From Fomes fomentarius (taxonomy: Eukaryota; Basidiomycota; Agaricomycetes; Polyporales; Polyporaceae): a DNA stretch of 64,000 bases. Made by a program: the position numbers and the translations under genes. Under the pieces are notes generated by a model. That model made no database searches. It had not been told where the DNA came from and was given only the letters and a program-made list of their open reading frames with translations. Where the stretch lies: positions 4,526,001-4,590,000 of the forward strand of contig JABYQN010000001.1 in the NCBI GenBank assembly GCA_022606135.1, read 5' to 3'. Positions within the stretch are counted from its first letter, which is position 1. Each line of letters starts with the position of its first letter. Positions 23,268 through 36,300 of this stretch are shown piece after piece.

Positions 23268-23968
23268 ATGTCAGAAACCATTCGCAGCAATTCCTCCGCG
23301 GTCAAGTCGCCCTCCGACCTCCCGCCCGAGCGCGATCGCAAGGGTCTCCGCCCCGTCTCTCCGCCCTTTTTCAACATGCCCCTCTACCGCTTCAACTATC
23401 TCATCACATTCTTCGGCCTCGCATTCATCGCGTTCTACGCATGGCGCGTCCTACAATGGAAAGCTGACGTCGGCGGGTGGTGGAACCTCGCCCTCGGCAA
23501 ACGTCCACCAGGGCGGCCCGGGGCAGACGCGCTCAACACAGACCCGACGGGCCCGGCAAATGCGAAGATGTACCGGGCAGGTGCGAGAGGAAGCGTGAGG
23601 GAGGAGGGAAAGCCGACGACGGTGGAGGATAGGATCAACGAGCTCGCTGCAGCGTTGGGCATGCCTTCGTCTGACCTCGCTGCCGCCATTGCGGACGCGG
23701 TGCGCGAGCATGTCCCTCCTGCGAGCCTTTCGTCTGTCGCTGCGCACGAGCCGTCTGGGTGAGCGATCCGTCCGCTTTTCCAATCCCAGCGTTGATCGAT
23801 GTTGCGTGTAGCTGACCAGCCGTCGCATCGTCCAGGACTGCCGTGCAGTATCTCGTGGACCCAAGCCGTACTGCCGACCGTGATAGCGGGGGGTTTGAAG
23901 CTGTAGCGAGTGCGGTCCAGGCCGTAGTCGGTCTTGAAGAGCCTCCCAGCGAGATACATGCCGAGTGA
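23268..23968 (+). CDS. Small single-span membrane protein, conserved-looking, unknown
   Basis: Two exons, 23268-23758 and 23836-23968, joined across a 77-nt GT-AG intron, encode 207 aa. The N-terminus is hydrophilic and Ser/Pro-rich (about residues 1-42). One clear membrane segment follows (about 43-64: NYLITFFGLAFIAFYAWRVL), then a WWNLALGKRPPG motif and a charged C-terminal part with an amphipathic stretch (DRINELAAALGMPSSDLAAAI). The reading frame continues smoothly across the intron and ends at TGA 23966-23968. I do not recognise the family; such short one-pass proteins with no enzymatic motif are common in basidiomycetes. It lies 183 bases downstream of the tRNA-Phe and reads away from it. 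Confidence 0.75.
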
Positions 23969-24794
23969 TTGTCAAAGACTCTCGCGAGCTTTGTATTGTT
24001 ATCTAGCCTTTCGTTTAGTACACCGGGCGGTATAATATATATACACAAGCGCACCCTGAGGATAGCTAGAGCTGCGGGGGAACACGGTGCTTCCCATTAT
24101 CCACTCCGGGGCGAGCCCACGCAGAGCGTGACGTCCCGCATTGGGGCATGCTCATGAGGCCTAGAGGTCTGACGGTCTGGTGTCATCACTTCTGATGGAC
24201 TCGTTAATGGAAAGACTAAAGGAGCCCAGATACATCAGTCCAACTGCCCAAGGCATACGATGATTTCGATATCACTCACTTAGCAGCTCAACAGCTGGCC
24301 CGATATAGGATGGAATACATTAATCCCATGATATGTTACTCGCGAAGTCGACGACTCGCTCGCCACCGAGGGACTAGCCCGCGCGCGTTAACCCAACAGA
24401 AATACAAGAACAAGCCTAGAAGACAAAGGACGCGGCAGTGAAAGAGTGCGATGACGACGATGACGACGGTGATGACGACGACGGATGCTGCAAGTAGTGA
24501 CACAATTTAAGGCGGGCGATACATTGTAGAGTATGTATGTCTGTGTATGTAACTGTAACAACAATTGATATCAATGCGTGAGCTAGAGCTAGCGGGCGGT
24601 CGTGATCAATGCATGGAGAGACGTGGACATGGATGTGACGTGAGAGACAGACGTGGGCGTGGCGGAGAGAACAATCGTGACGGCGACGGCGAACGAGGCG
24701 GAGCGTGAGGCGTGACGGAGAGCGAATATGAGGCGGGACAATGACAATGGCATAGCGAACGTCGAACGACACGAAGGCACAGGATGTGCGCACA
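23969..24794. other. Intergenic; GAC/GAT microsatellite
   Basis: This lies between two converging genes. Positions about 24449-24484 hold imperfect GATGAC repeats, probably in the 3'-UTR of CDK1. No coding signal on either strand. Confidence 0.4.
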
Positions 24795-26555
<1,761 letters not shown>

Positions 26556-28481
26556 GTCTTCGTGTGTTAGGACTTGATTGACGTCCTTGGCCGTATACCG
26601 GAGTCGAAAGGACAAGCTAAGAGGCGAGGGGGGCGTCGGGGAGCGAAGGTAGAAAGCGAGGACGAGGAGTGTGGGTAGTTGTCGGAGACAGGGCGAGAAG
26701 CCATGGACTTTATACGCGCTTATGTCATCAAATGGTGCAGTACCGGATAAGGAAAGTGCATGCGGTGCGGGGAGCAACGGTCGACAATAGAGGAATGTTC
26801 AAAAGTCAGTGAATCGGACTAGATCCCTGTCAATCCTCGGAAATCGATTTGACCGGGTCCCTGAGGTCGCCCACCCTCTTCTCCGCATTTCGTCCGCTCG
26901 CGTTCTTCTTCTGTGCATTCTTGTGGCGAAAGACGCCATCAAGACCTTAATACAACGGTCTTACAACGATCGCCCGGAGTACGGACGCTAACAAGAGTTC
27001 GCTATGGGGGTATTGATCACCCGAGCAAGCTATTTCACAATTGCTCCGCTGTCTCGGCTGGTCGTCAATTCGCCTCCAGGTCGTCAATTCCCTGCCATCC
27101 AAGTCGGCTCCATCCGAATTCAAGTTGTCTCAGAACCTTGAGCAACAGCAGACCGTGTCTTACGGGTTTACCTGACAGGCAACAGCCTCGTATCAGTAAT
27201 GGCGTGCATGCGCAGTCCGCGGCGGGAAAGGATCTCCGGGAAGAATCGTGATCCAGGGCATCCCAAGGTCATCTGCTGCCCCCCACCGCGAACGTGAGGT
27301 ATGAAAGAACCCTCTTCTGCCAGACAGACCGCGAGCATGCGCATGACTTACTTTCAGCTGCAGCTGCGGCAATTCGTCAAGAATAACCTTACCGGCCCGG
27401 CTCATTATCTGCCCCATGTGGCAAATCTGTCAACCCTCCAGGACTCATATTCCTATCGGCATTCTCTTAGACAAAGACGGACTTCCATCTGGCTGGCAGA
27501 TCTGACGTTAACGTTGGGGTTGCTAGGGAAAAGTCTTGTTCAATCACCTCGCTGTTTCCAGCACGCAAAGCGCCACTCGCATTCCGAAATGTGCTGATAG
27601 AATTCCTCAGGACCATGGCTCTTGGAGTTCTTGGTACCTCCTTATCCGCCAAACTCATCTTTCGCCGTTGGCGGTTGCACCTCCCTCTCACCTCCCCTTG
27701 GAACCCGTTCTCGTATGGAAACTCACTCACCGTGTTCCACATCTCTCGTCACCCTCGATTTTGCGTCCCGCCTATCGGGACCGACGAAGCTGTCCGTCGA
27801 GAAAGTAAGGATATAGCGTGTCGAGGCATTGGGAGATCTTGCAGCGAGTCTTCTTAGTTTGATACTGGCCATAGATTAACCCCGGATCCGGGCCCGCCGT
27901 TCCTCGGGTCCATTCCTAGAGGGCTCTCTATATGACCCCGTCTGCCCCATAAAGAGTCTGACACTGTGCTCATTCATCCCGGTGAATAAATGACCATCCG
28001 CGACATCCGGTGTGGAGGTATTACCCTTCTATGGTCCCACCGCAGGTGATGTACTACCGTTCAAGTCTACGATGCTGCTTTTGAAGGCGGCGGTCTTCCC
28101 CGATAACTACGTTCCTACCACGTCTGCCATGCCTTCCCTTCCTGCTCGCTCGGTGGCACTTCCCGTCCATCCTTGCAGGTTTCCGTGAAAAACCCCATGT
28201 TGGACGGTGGGCTATCACATGAGCTTAGAGTACGTCGTTGTGGGCCGCGAATGCAAGAGACCGTAACCTCCTTTTCCACGATCCAACGGATCGCGAACGG
28301 GCGGTGACCGGAACGAACTTGCTGGAGTACGTGGAACCGACATGCCAGTTCCACGACGACTGCGCGACCGATATACGCATTTTGATGGATTGCAAACTGA
28401 GCTACACCTAGAATACAACCCCGGCCTTCTATCGCCTCCCACTCCCGAGCAAGGCTGAGTCACCGTCGCTCACTTCTGCAA
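26556..28481. other. 1.9 kb without a recognisable gene
   Basis: CDK1 starts at its left edge, so the first few hundred bases should be its promoter. Short open frames on both strands (for example minus 27193-27417, which has a possible GTAAGT donor at about 27350) could be fragments of a decayed gene, but no domain or exon chain could be supported. Confidence 0.4.
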
Positions 28482-30472
28482 TCAACCCGGTCTTGGCCAC
28501 GCCATTCCTTCATCAGCCCGTGGGCGCATGCGGGTTACGTCAATGTACTGTCCAGGCCAGACATCCTCGCCTGATCGTGCGAGCAGACGCCAGCGTCAGC
28601 GCTCGCCGCTCGCCACAGAAATTGCAATGGCCTTGAGATGCCGAGGAAGAAGACACTCACTGCGGTCTACGATGTTTACGTCCACGTCGTCATCGTCGTC
28701 CTCGTTCTCCTCTGCGGCGGACGGATCCCAGCGGTCTGCCGCGGCTCCGGCGGGGTTCTTCTCCCGGTCCACTGCGAGGTCCTTCATGAAGCGACTAAGC
28801 GAGTCTTCTTTCAACGCCTTGAGCGACTGCTCGTGCGATGCGCGGGCACGTTGCAGCTCAGGAAGGTAGTCTCTAAGGATACGGGTTGAGCGGCATGACA
28901 GCTAGCGATAACGCAGCCGGAGCTTGCCTTTCGTATTCACCACGAGACGCCTCGACCGCATCGAAGAACTCCTTCACTCCGGCACCGGTCACGCTCGACA
29001 CGCCAACCGCCTGGGTGAGTCACGCTCGGTCAGCTGTCTCACGGGCGGTCGTAAGGTTCACGGCAGGACTCACCGTTAGATGCTTATAGAACTCGTCGAG
29101 GACTAGACTCATGCTGTTCATGAGGCTGTTCATGTACGTTGGCTCGCCTTCGTCGTCCGTCGTGCCTTGATGCGTCGCGAGTGCGGCCTGGAATGCCTCG
29201 AAGTCTTGCATCCACTCGACGGCGAATTCGTGCGCATGGACATCTGTCTTGTTGAACACGAGGATGAAGGGCAGCTTGGTCTTGTAGAGGATACTGGAGT
29301 GCGAATGTGTCAATGGTATAAAGTGGTGACTAGTTAAGGGAGCAGCCACCGGTAGAGCAACGTCAGAAGGCACGGCAAGAAGGCTTACTCACCTACAAGC
29401 ATAAAGCATGTTTGACATGAACGTCGCCGGCGCCGTTGTCCGTGGTGTATCGATGATGTATGCAACGACAGTGGGTAGCGAAGACGCTACAGCGTCAGTG
29501 ATGATAGCACCTGACGCAGACCATGTGAAGATTTCTATCTGGCCTGGGGTGTCCAGAATCACGTAACTGGAGTGCATCAGCGAGGAGTCAAACCCGTCAG
29601 ATATCGGTGATGGGGTCGAGCACGGGTCTAGTCACAGCCAGATTCAGTGCGGGCACATACCAGTAAGTGTTAGGAAATGCTGCCGATACTCGTACTACGC
29701 CTCGACGGATATCGGGCGGCTTGCACTCATTGTGCTCGATATCCCGGCATTTGCCATTCAATTTTATCCTCTGGGTTTTACTCTCTTACTACAACCTTAT
29801 GGAGGACAGGTCGGGAGTGGCTTCGGTGAGTGGGATGATGCCACACAGCGACGTATGAGAGACCTGGGGCAGGTTTCTACCGGTGCCACACATACGACAC
29901 AAGGCAGCATCAGTATCGGGTATACCGATTCCCGACATCAACTATGAATACACTAGTTGGTGTCGGGGATAGGTGTAGGTAGTACCACGGGACCACAACT
30001 AGACCGGTGCTACATCCTGAAATATACGGATAGGTGCTCACTCGACGTCCTCCGCGCGTTTCTCGACGATGTCGAGCACCTGATCAAATTTGGTTGTGAA
30101 CAGGTTGAGTGCAGTCAGGATTCCGCCATTCGGGCCGAGGTTGTACCTGATAGAAATTATGGTCAGTAACCACACCAGCAGTAAGAAAGCCAGACGAGAT
30201 GGCGACACACACTCTTTCATAACTTTGTGATAGTCGACCGTATCCCGAATATCAATGTTTGCCTCGTATGGCGTGTTCGCGACGGCCGGGTCGAGATTGA
30301 GAACATATGGTGGCCGATCCTGGGAATGCAAGTACGAGTTTATTCGCTGGACAAATGTCGATTTTCCTGCTCCCGCCATGCCAATCGTGATGATCACAGT
30401 CGGCTTTTTCTTTCCAGCTGTATCTCTGGCTCCTTCCGTAGATGGTCCGGCCGCTGGATTTTCTGGGTTCAT
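28482..30472 (-). CDS. gpn1: GPN-loop GTPase 1 (Npa3/XAB1 family)
   Basis: Seven exons encode 380 aa: 30472-30213, 30146-30042, 29566-29393, 29293-29074, 29010-28928, 28872-28661, 28570-28482. Motifs: Walker [10 protein letters not shown], the family-defining GPN loop (NLGPNGGI), G3 DTPGQIE, G4 NKTD. The acidic C-terminal tail ([12 protein letters not shown]) is typical. GPN1 is an essential cytoplasmic GTPase needed for assembly and nuclear import of RNA polymerase II. The intron between exons 5 and 6 begins with GC rather than GT (AG then GCAAGC), and the frame requires this junction. The intron 29567-30041 is long (475 nt) and contains a hairpin. The gene diverges from the FHA gene, with 194 bases between the start codons. 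The last exon (29 aa) rests on splice sites and frame only. Confidence 0.95.
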
Positions 30473-30666
30473 TTTTCCAAAGTGGTGGAAGAGGTCAGAG
30501 ATTGGCAGAACCAGCGCTCGGGACCGCTCGCTAAGCCCATTCGCACCGAAAAGGAAGGAGTCACATGTGACGTATGTGGTCACGGGTGGGACATATTATA
30601 CCTCGTCTTCCGGGCAGTGTCCGCGTTTCCCGACGATTATCTCCAACCTCGACGACGACGACAACG
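30473..30666. promoter_or_regulatory. Shared divergent promoter region (GPN1 / FHA gene)
   Basis: Only 194 bases separate the two start codons, so both promoters must overlap here or reach into the neighbouring gene. It contains a perfect palindrome TCACATGTGA at 30561-30570 with an E-box core (CACATGTG). No TATA box is evident. The regulatory role is inferred. Confidence 0.4.
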
Positions 30667-32870
30667 ATGGAGGCGAGGACAAGCTTGACGATGGACACTG
30701 CAGGTGTTGAGCGATCTAACATAACAGGTACGTTGCACCGACACTCGGAACGAGTGTCTCCGTTGCTCAGCCGAGTCGAAGGCGTTGTACTGCACGTCGA
30801 GGAGAACGACGAGCAGCCGTCGGAGACCCTCACGTTCCACAAGACTCGCTCCCGTACGATTGCGGTCGGTCGCAAGTCCAGTCAAGGCGTCGCAGAGTCT
30901 GACCCCGCGCGGGCTTTGTTCCGTTGTCCGGTAGTAAGTCGTAAGCATGCGAAGATCACCTTTACAGAATGCGGAAACGTATGCCGTAACACTCGTCGAG
31001 GGCCGTACTTGCACTGAATCCGTCTCCTGTCGAAGGTATACATCATTGACCTCCACTCTCACCATGGCACACACATCCTGCGCCCGGGCGAACTCGTGTC
31101 CACCCCTCTCAAGCCCGAGATACCGACAGTGCTCGCCGATGGCGACCTGATCACATTCGGCAAGAGCGTGGGCCGCGACATTTACCTCGTTCGCCCCATT
31201 GTCCTCCGCGTAGAGCTGATTTTCGGCGGGGACGCCCTTTCCCCGGCACTCCTACCCCTGCCGAGGTCGCTCGACGCCGACACTGCCGACGACGCACAAC
31301 CCTCATCTCTATCTCAGTCGAAAGACGATGAACACGAGCACGATAAGGGGTCCGCGAGGCCAGGCACAGGTCGCTACGGGGTATTCCTCCCCTCTCCCGA
31401 GTCCTCATCGTCGAGCTCGGACGGCGATTCTGACATCCAAGAGATATCGCCGCCGTCGTCTCCACATAGCTCTGCACCTCTACTACCCTACTTCTCTAGG
31501 TCGCATGCCGCATTGTCATTGGCCCGTCTGCGCCTTCTCCAACGGATTCTGCCCCCTATTCGTCCACTGTCAGCGTCCATTGGCCCGTTCTCCTTGGAGG
31601 AGGGTGAGGATCAGGAAGGTGCGAATCAGGAGGAGGATATGGACCTCTCTTCAAGCCGGGCTTCCTCCCCATTCGTCCAGGAGCCGTCCATCATCGGTGC
31701 GTGGCCCGACAGACTCATCGCATCACCCTTCGCCCTACCATACCTCAACCTACCATCCATGAATGAGCAACGTGATATCATCGAGATCTCTGATGACGAC
31801 AGCGGGTCGTCTGCTCCAGATGTGTCCCGCGCCGATACACCCGCCCAACAGAGTGAACCAATGAGGGAGATCCCCGTGCCCGTGTTCGAAACCGCCATGT
31901 TGGATCTTTTTGGTGCGCAAGTCGAACAATTTGCCAAAGCACAGACTCCACGGCCTGAATATGACGCTGACCACAACGAGACCGTCGAGCTGAGCAATGG
32001 TAGCGCTGACGTAGAGGAGCTGGGCATGGGCATGCTGGAGGCCCAAGTCGCCGACACTTACGTCAGTACTCCTACTCCATATTCTAGTGCCGTCTTCTGT
32101 CACGGCCGAGCTGACGTTACGTAGACCGAGCTGAATGTCCTTCGCGCCGCTCAAGACAAGAATGAATCAGAGTTCAACGCTTACGCTGAACGAGCAAAGG
32201 CTCGCCTTGACGCGCTCGACAATCAAATGCACTCGACCCAGACGTCGCTCACGGAGCGCGCTGGCGAGTTGTCTGCAATCACCACCCGTCTCAAGGATCT
32301 CGGCAACATCGTGTCGGCCCTGCAAGAGCACAGCGCACTCGCGGAGCGTGTGGACGAGCTGGTGAAAGAGGTAGGGGCGGCGAAGGACTTGCTGCAAGGT
32401 CTGTACATGTCATATCATCCTCCTTGATGGCCCTTCGTGACCTATTGTTTTGCTCGTTTGACCATCACAGAGACTTGCGAGCTGCAACGCCAGACGCGCA
32501 CGCAGATGGTGGAAGAGCTTGCGGCTGTGAAGACGCTTCGTGAGGAAGCCGCCGCGGCTGTGGCCGAAGGTAAACAGGCATGCGCTGTCGCACAGGCTCA
32601 AGCTACTGAGGTACGTTTCCATGCACTGGGCGTACGAAGTTCATCAGTAACTCACTACCTTTTCTTCAGCCGAACACCCTCAAGCGGAAGCGCGACGATG
32701 CTGACGATGGCGAGGACGGCCGCGCAGTCGGCCTTCCACAAGAGCCTGCAGCTTCGCCGTCCCCCTCGAAGCGGAGGAGGACCCTGCGCGTCATCAGTGC
32801 CATCGCCCACTCTGCAACTATGGCCACGGTCGGGGCGGTAGCTGCCTGGGGTGCTCTCGCCTACTCTTAG
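30667..32870 (+). CDS. FHA-domain coiled-coil protein with hydrophobic C-terminus
   Basis: Five exons encode 650 aa: 30667-30978, 31036-32061, 32125-32398, 32471-32610, 32670-32870. An FHA phosphothreonine-binding domain lies at about residues 60-170 (TIAVGRKS, CPVVSRKHAKI, DLHSHHGTHIL, LADGDLITFG). A long acidic Ser/Pro-rich region follows (about 190-440), then a coiled coil (about 450-580, rich in Glu, Ala and Leu), a basic KRKR motif, SKRRR and a final hydrophobic stretch of about 20 residues. FHA plus coiled coil plus tail anchor is the layout of SLMAP/Far9/PRO45 proteins of the STRIPAK complex, but I see no sequence-level proof, so this is only a suggestion. Start: the first in-frame Met at 30667; 30691 is an alternative. 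Convergent with SAC3. Confidence 0.85.
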
Positions 32871-33376
32871 ACTCGTGCTCGGATTTCTAGCCCGAAGGGA
32901 AACTTGTGAAGTTTGGCGGGATGCACGGTTTGGTTCCCGCATGCTCGTTACTAGTTCGTTCACTTTTCATGCACCACGTTATATGCTGTTGCGGTTCTGG
33001 TTGGCACAGGTGCCACCGACTAGTATCGTGCTCTGGTTCTCCTGCAATCGTACGGACAGGGTTATGTCGCAAACGACGTTTGTATGCTAGGACGAAGTCT
33101 CCAGAATATGTATTATATGATATATCCCAGCCTGGCTCTCCGGTCTTGTGAGCGTGCGTGAAGGGCATTCGTAGATTGCGGGTGCTAGTGTCTCGTGTTG
33201 GATACATGCGGAACATGCGTGAGCTAGTGTGAACGACAGCTAAAAGCAAAGGCGAGCGCGATAGATATTCGAAGTACAAAAAAGCACATCCAGGGGTCTC
33301 CAGATCGTAACATATAATCCAGCTCTCCCCACGCACGGATACTCCTCGTCACCGTGCGTGCACACACACCAGACAA
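32871..33376. other. Convergent 3' flanks
   Basis: This lies between the stops of the FHA gene and SAC3. It has T-rich and AT-rich tracts (about 33105-33125, ATATGATATAT) and no coding signal. Confidence 0.4.
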
Positions 33377-36300
33377 CTACTTTCCATAAGTACTGAGCAT
33401 CTCCCGGGTGAGTGCTCGAAGCATGGCGACAGTGACGATGGGCTTCTCGCTCGCGTCCGTGGCTCCTGACGTGCTCGGGGGCGGCGACGCGGACAGCCCG
33501 TTCGCGGCCTCGCTCCCGCCAAGTCCGTCCTCGGAAGGAGAAGGCCGGAATCTTTTGGAGGGGGTGGTATTGCCAAAACGCAGGTCGTCGTCGGACGCAG
33601 GACGCTTGGGAGGAGGGCCGAGGAGTGAAGAGCGTAACGCAGCGTCGGCAGCGAGCTGGCGAAGCTTCTCGGTCTGAGTGTCGATCGACTTCTGGACCGA
33701 CTTGACCGCGCTGTCCACTACGTCCCTTGGTAATACGATGGGCTCTGAAAGTCGCGAGCCGATCAGCTCCTGGGCGGAGGATAATAGAAGCCTCGCGAGG
33801 GCATCGGCGAATTGCCCCGTCGCATAGTCTAGAACCAGTGTTAGACTCGAAACAACTGAGCTGATGTCCGGTCACAGCAACATACCTCTCTCCATAAGAC
33901 CGGGTTGTTGAACCTCCTCTGGCATTTCAACCGACACATGGGATGGGGTGTCGCTGAAGAGACGGAGGATAGATCGAAGCGCCGAGTTGAGGATTTCCCC
34001 GATGGAAGAGACCACCCGCTCGTATCTAACCCCGTCAACTAGAAAGATTCAATATTCAGCATCTGTCGGGATCATAGAGGAGTTGAACGTACACTCGTCA
34101 TCGGACCAACAGGTATCCAGCATGTCAGAGATAGTCGTTTGAACTGGCGCAACAAACGATCTGCGGACGTCTGCCATACAAATCAATGGATATTTGGATA
34201 TCGCCAATAGCGGTGATGTTTACCTTTCCATCCAAAGACGACACACAGTCGGTCATCCGTCTCCAGAGGAGTGATAGCAAGGATGTCCGCGAACTTCGCG
34301 TCCAGATCTTTCGCCGTTGCTGAGACGTTGAAATACGAAACATGCTTGATTACTCCATCTCGCACGAGTTGGTGCGTCTGGTCAAGACGAGTGAGCGTCT
34401 GTGCCGACAAAACGCTAGATATTTGCGTGTACTCACCATGTCCACCAGATCTCTGGTCTTCGCGCTATCTTCCACTTCCGACCAGTTGACCACAAGCAGA
34501 CATGGAGTGTAGTGTCGCTTTTCTTCAGATGGAAGAACACCCACGAGCTCGCGGAGGCGCGTGCAGTCATCGAGGACGCGATATTTCCTGCGATGCACGT
34601 TAGAATCCGGCTTCTTCTATGCCGCACAAAAATCAGGCGCACCTCTCAATCTCGTCATCAACGCCTTCCAAAGGCGTGCGCTCGAACACGATCAGTCCAG
34701 GGGATCCCTGAGCCTCGAGTTTCTCGAATGTGGGTATCGAGAACACACCGTCGCGCACCCAGAATCCTGATGAAGGCACGTTGAACTTGCGGTCGAGCCA
34801 GATGGCCGTGTTGTCATTCTCGTTGTTAGTAGACAACCATATGCACCAATCGGGGAGCTCCGCGCCAGGCTGCAATCGGCTCTGGAGGAGATCAAGGACG
34901 GTTTGGCGGAACGTGCCTTGCGCCCATCGCTTCTCGTTCTCCTCATAGTTCTACGAACCCACATGAGACACGGCAAAGCTGGACGACGGACTGCACGCAC
35001 CTCTTGTAGCCGTTGAGCAAGGGCCTCATCTGTGAGCGGCTGCGTGAACTGGCTCGATTTGCGCCGCTTGATCCGCCGGACCTGCGCGCTAGCCATCTCC
35101 GTCGGAACAGATATCCTGCGCTTCTTCTGCGAGTTCGGCTTTGGCCCAATTGCGCTGCTGCTCAAGCTCCCTGGGAGCCGATCGCGCTGTAGCTGGTCCT
35201 TGTAGGCTTCGCTGCGTCTGCACGCTTCGGCCCATGCTTTTTCTCGCATGTACCGTTTCCGCCATCTCTGCCAGTATGTCTCGACAAGTACGCTGGTCCG
35301 TAGGAGATCCTCGGCCATGGCGTCCAGGGCGGCGTGCGTCTGCTTCCCCTTGCCTTTGCTCGAAGGGGACGAAGAGATACCGTTTGTCTGGATCTCCAAC
35401 ACCGGCTTTGTACCAGAAGATGTCTTCCGGACTGGTGCAGGAGTGCGAACTGATGGTGAAGGGAGGGTGGGGTTGGAGGTCGGCGCGGGAGCGGGTGAAG
35501 GTGAAGGTGCCGTTGAAGGCTCAGCCGGGATATGAGACTGATAGAGAGGCGATGGACCACCGCTGGCCGCCGGAGCAGTCAATCCTGGTGTAGGTGTTGT
35601 AACATGGATGGGGCTCAGTATTTCTGATGCCGAGGGCGCAGGCAGGTTGAGTGAGGGGAAATGTAGGAGCGACCGCTTCCGGGACATAGCGACATCGGAC
35701 TCTAACGCTTGTGACGAAGGGTCGAACCATCGCTGCGTCGGAGTGGAAGGCAAGGCGACAGTGGGCACCCTACCTAAGGCGGGTGGAGGGGCGGTGGGAG
35801 AAAGGGGTGTCCGGGGCTCGGCCTCGCTACTAGGCGTCGGAGTGAAAGTCATCCTGTCCTCTTTCAAGCGCGCGAAGGGGGATGACGAGCCTGGAAGGTC
35901 CCACAGTGTTTGCCGCCTCTCGACGATACGGGACGGAGTCTGGACGAGAAGGGGTGAGGTCTTCTCAGGTGAAGTTTCCGGTGCTGCAGGTTCTGACGGG
36001 GCCGCAGGTTGCACTGGAGGCACGACTTGCGTGGGGGCCACCACAGGTATGCTGAAAATGTCTCCAGAAGAGGTGGATGCGGGGGGCTTGGGCTGAGGCG
36101 CCCATGGGCTAGCGGAGGATGTGGCAAAGATATTCGATGAGAAGATGGAGGGTTCCTCATCTGTTGATGACTTGTGGGTTGTAGAGGGTAGTGTAGGGGT
36201 AGTTCCAGTCTTGCTCGCTTGGGGTGGAGCATAGGGCGGTGCGAAGGGATTGAGCGTAGATGACTTGGGAGGGGTTAGCCCAGGAGGGTTGGCTGCTCCG

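Noticed and set aside
35162..36232. Several minus- and plus-strand frames within the SAC3 Ser/Pro region
   Set aside because: Alternative frames of low-complexity coding sequence; the 870-codon frame is the real one.
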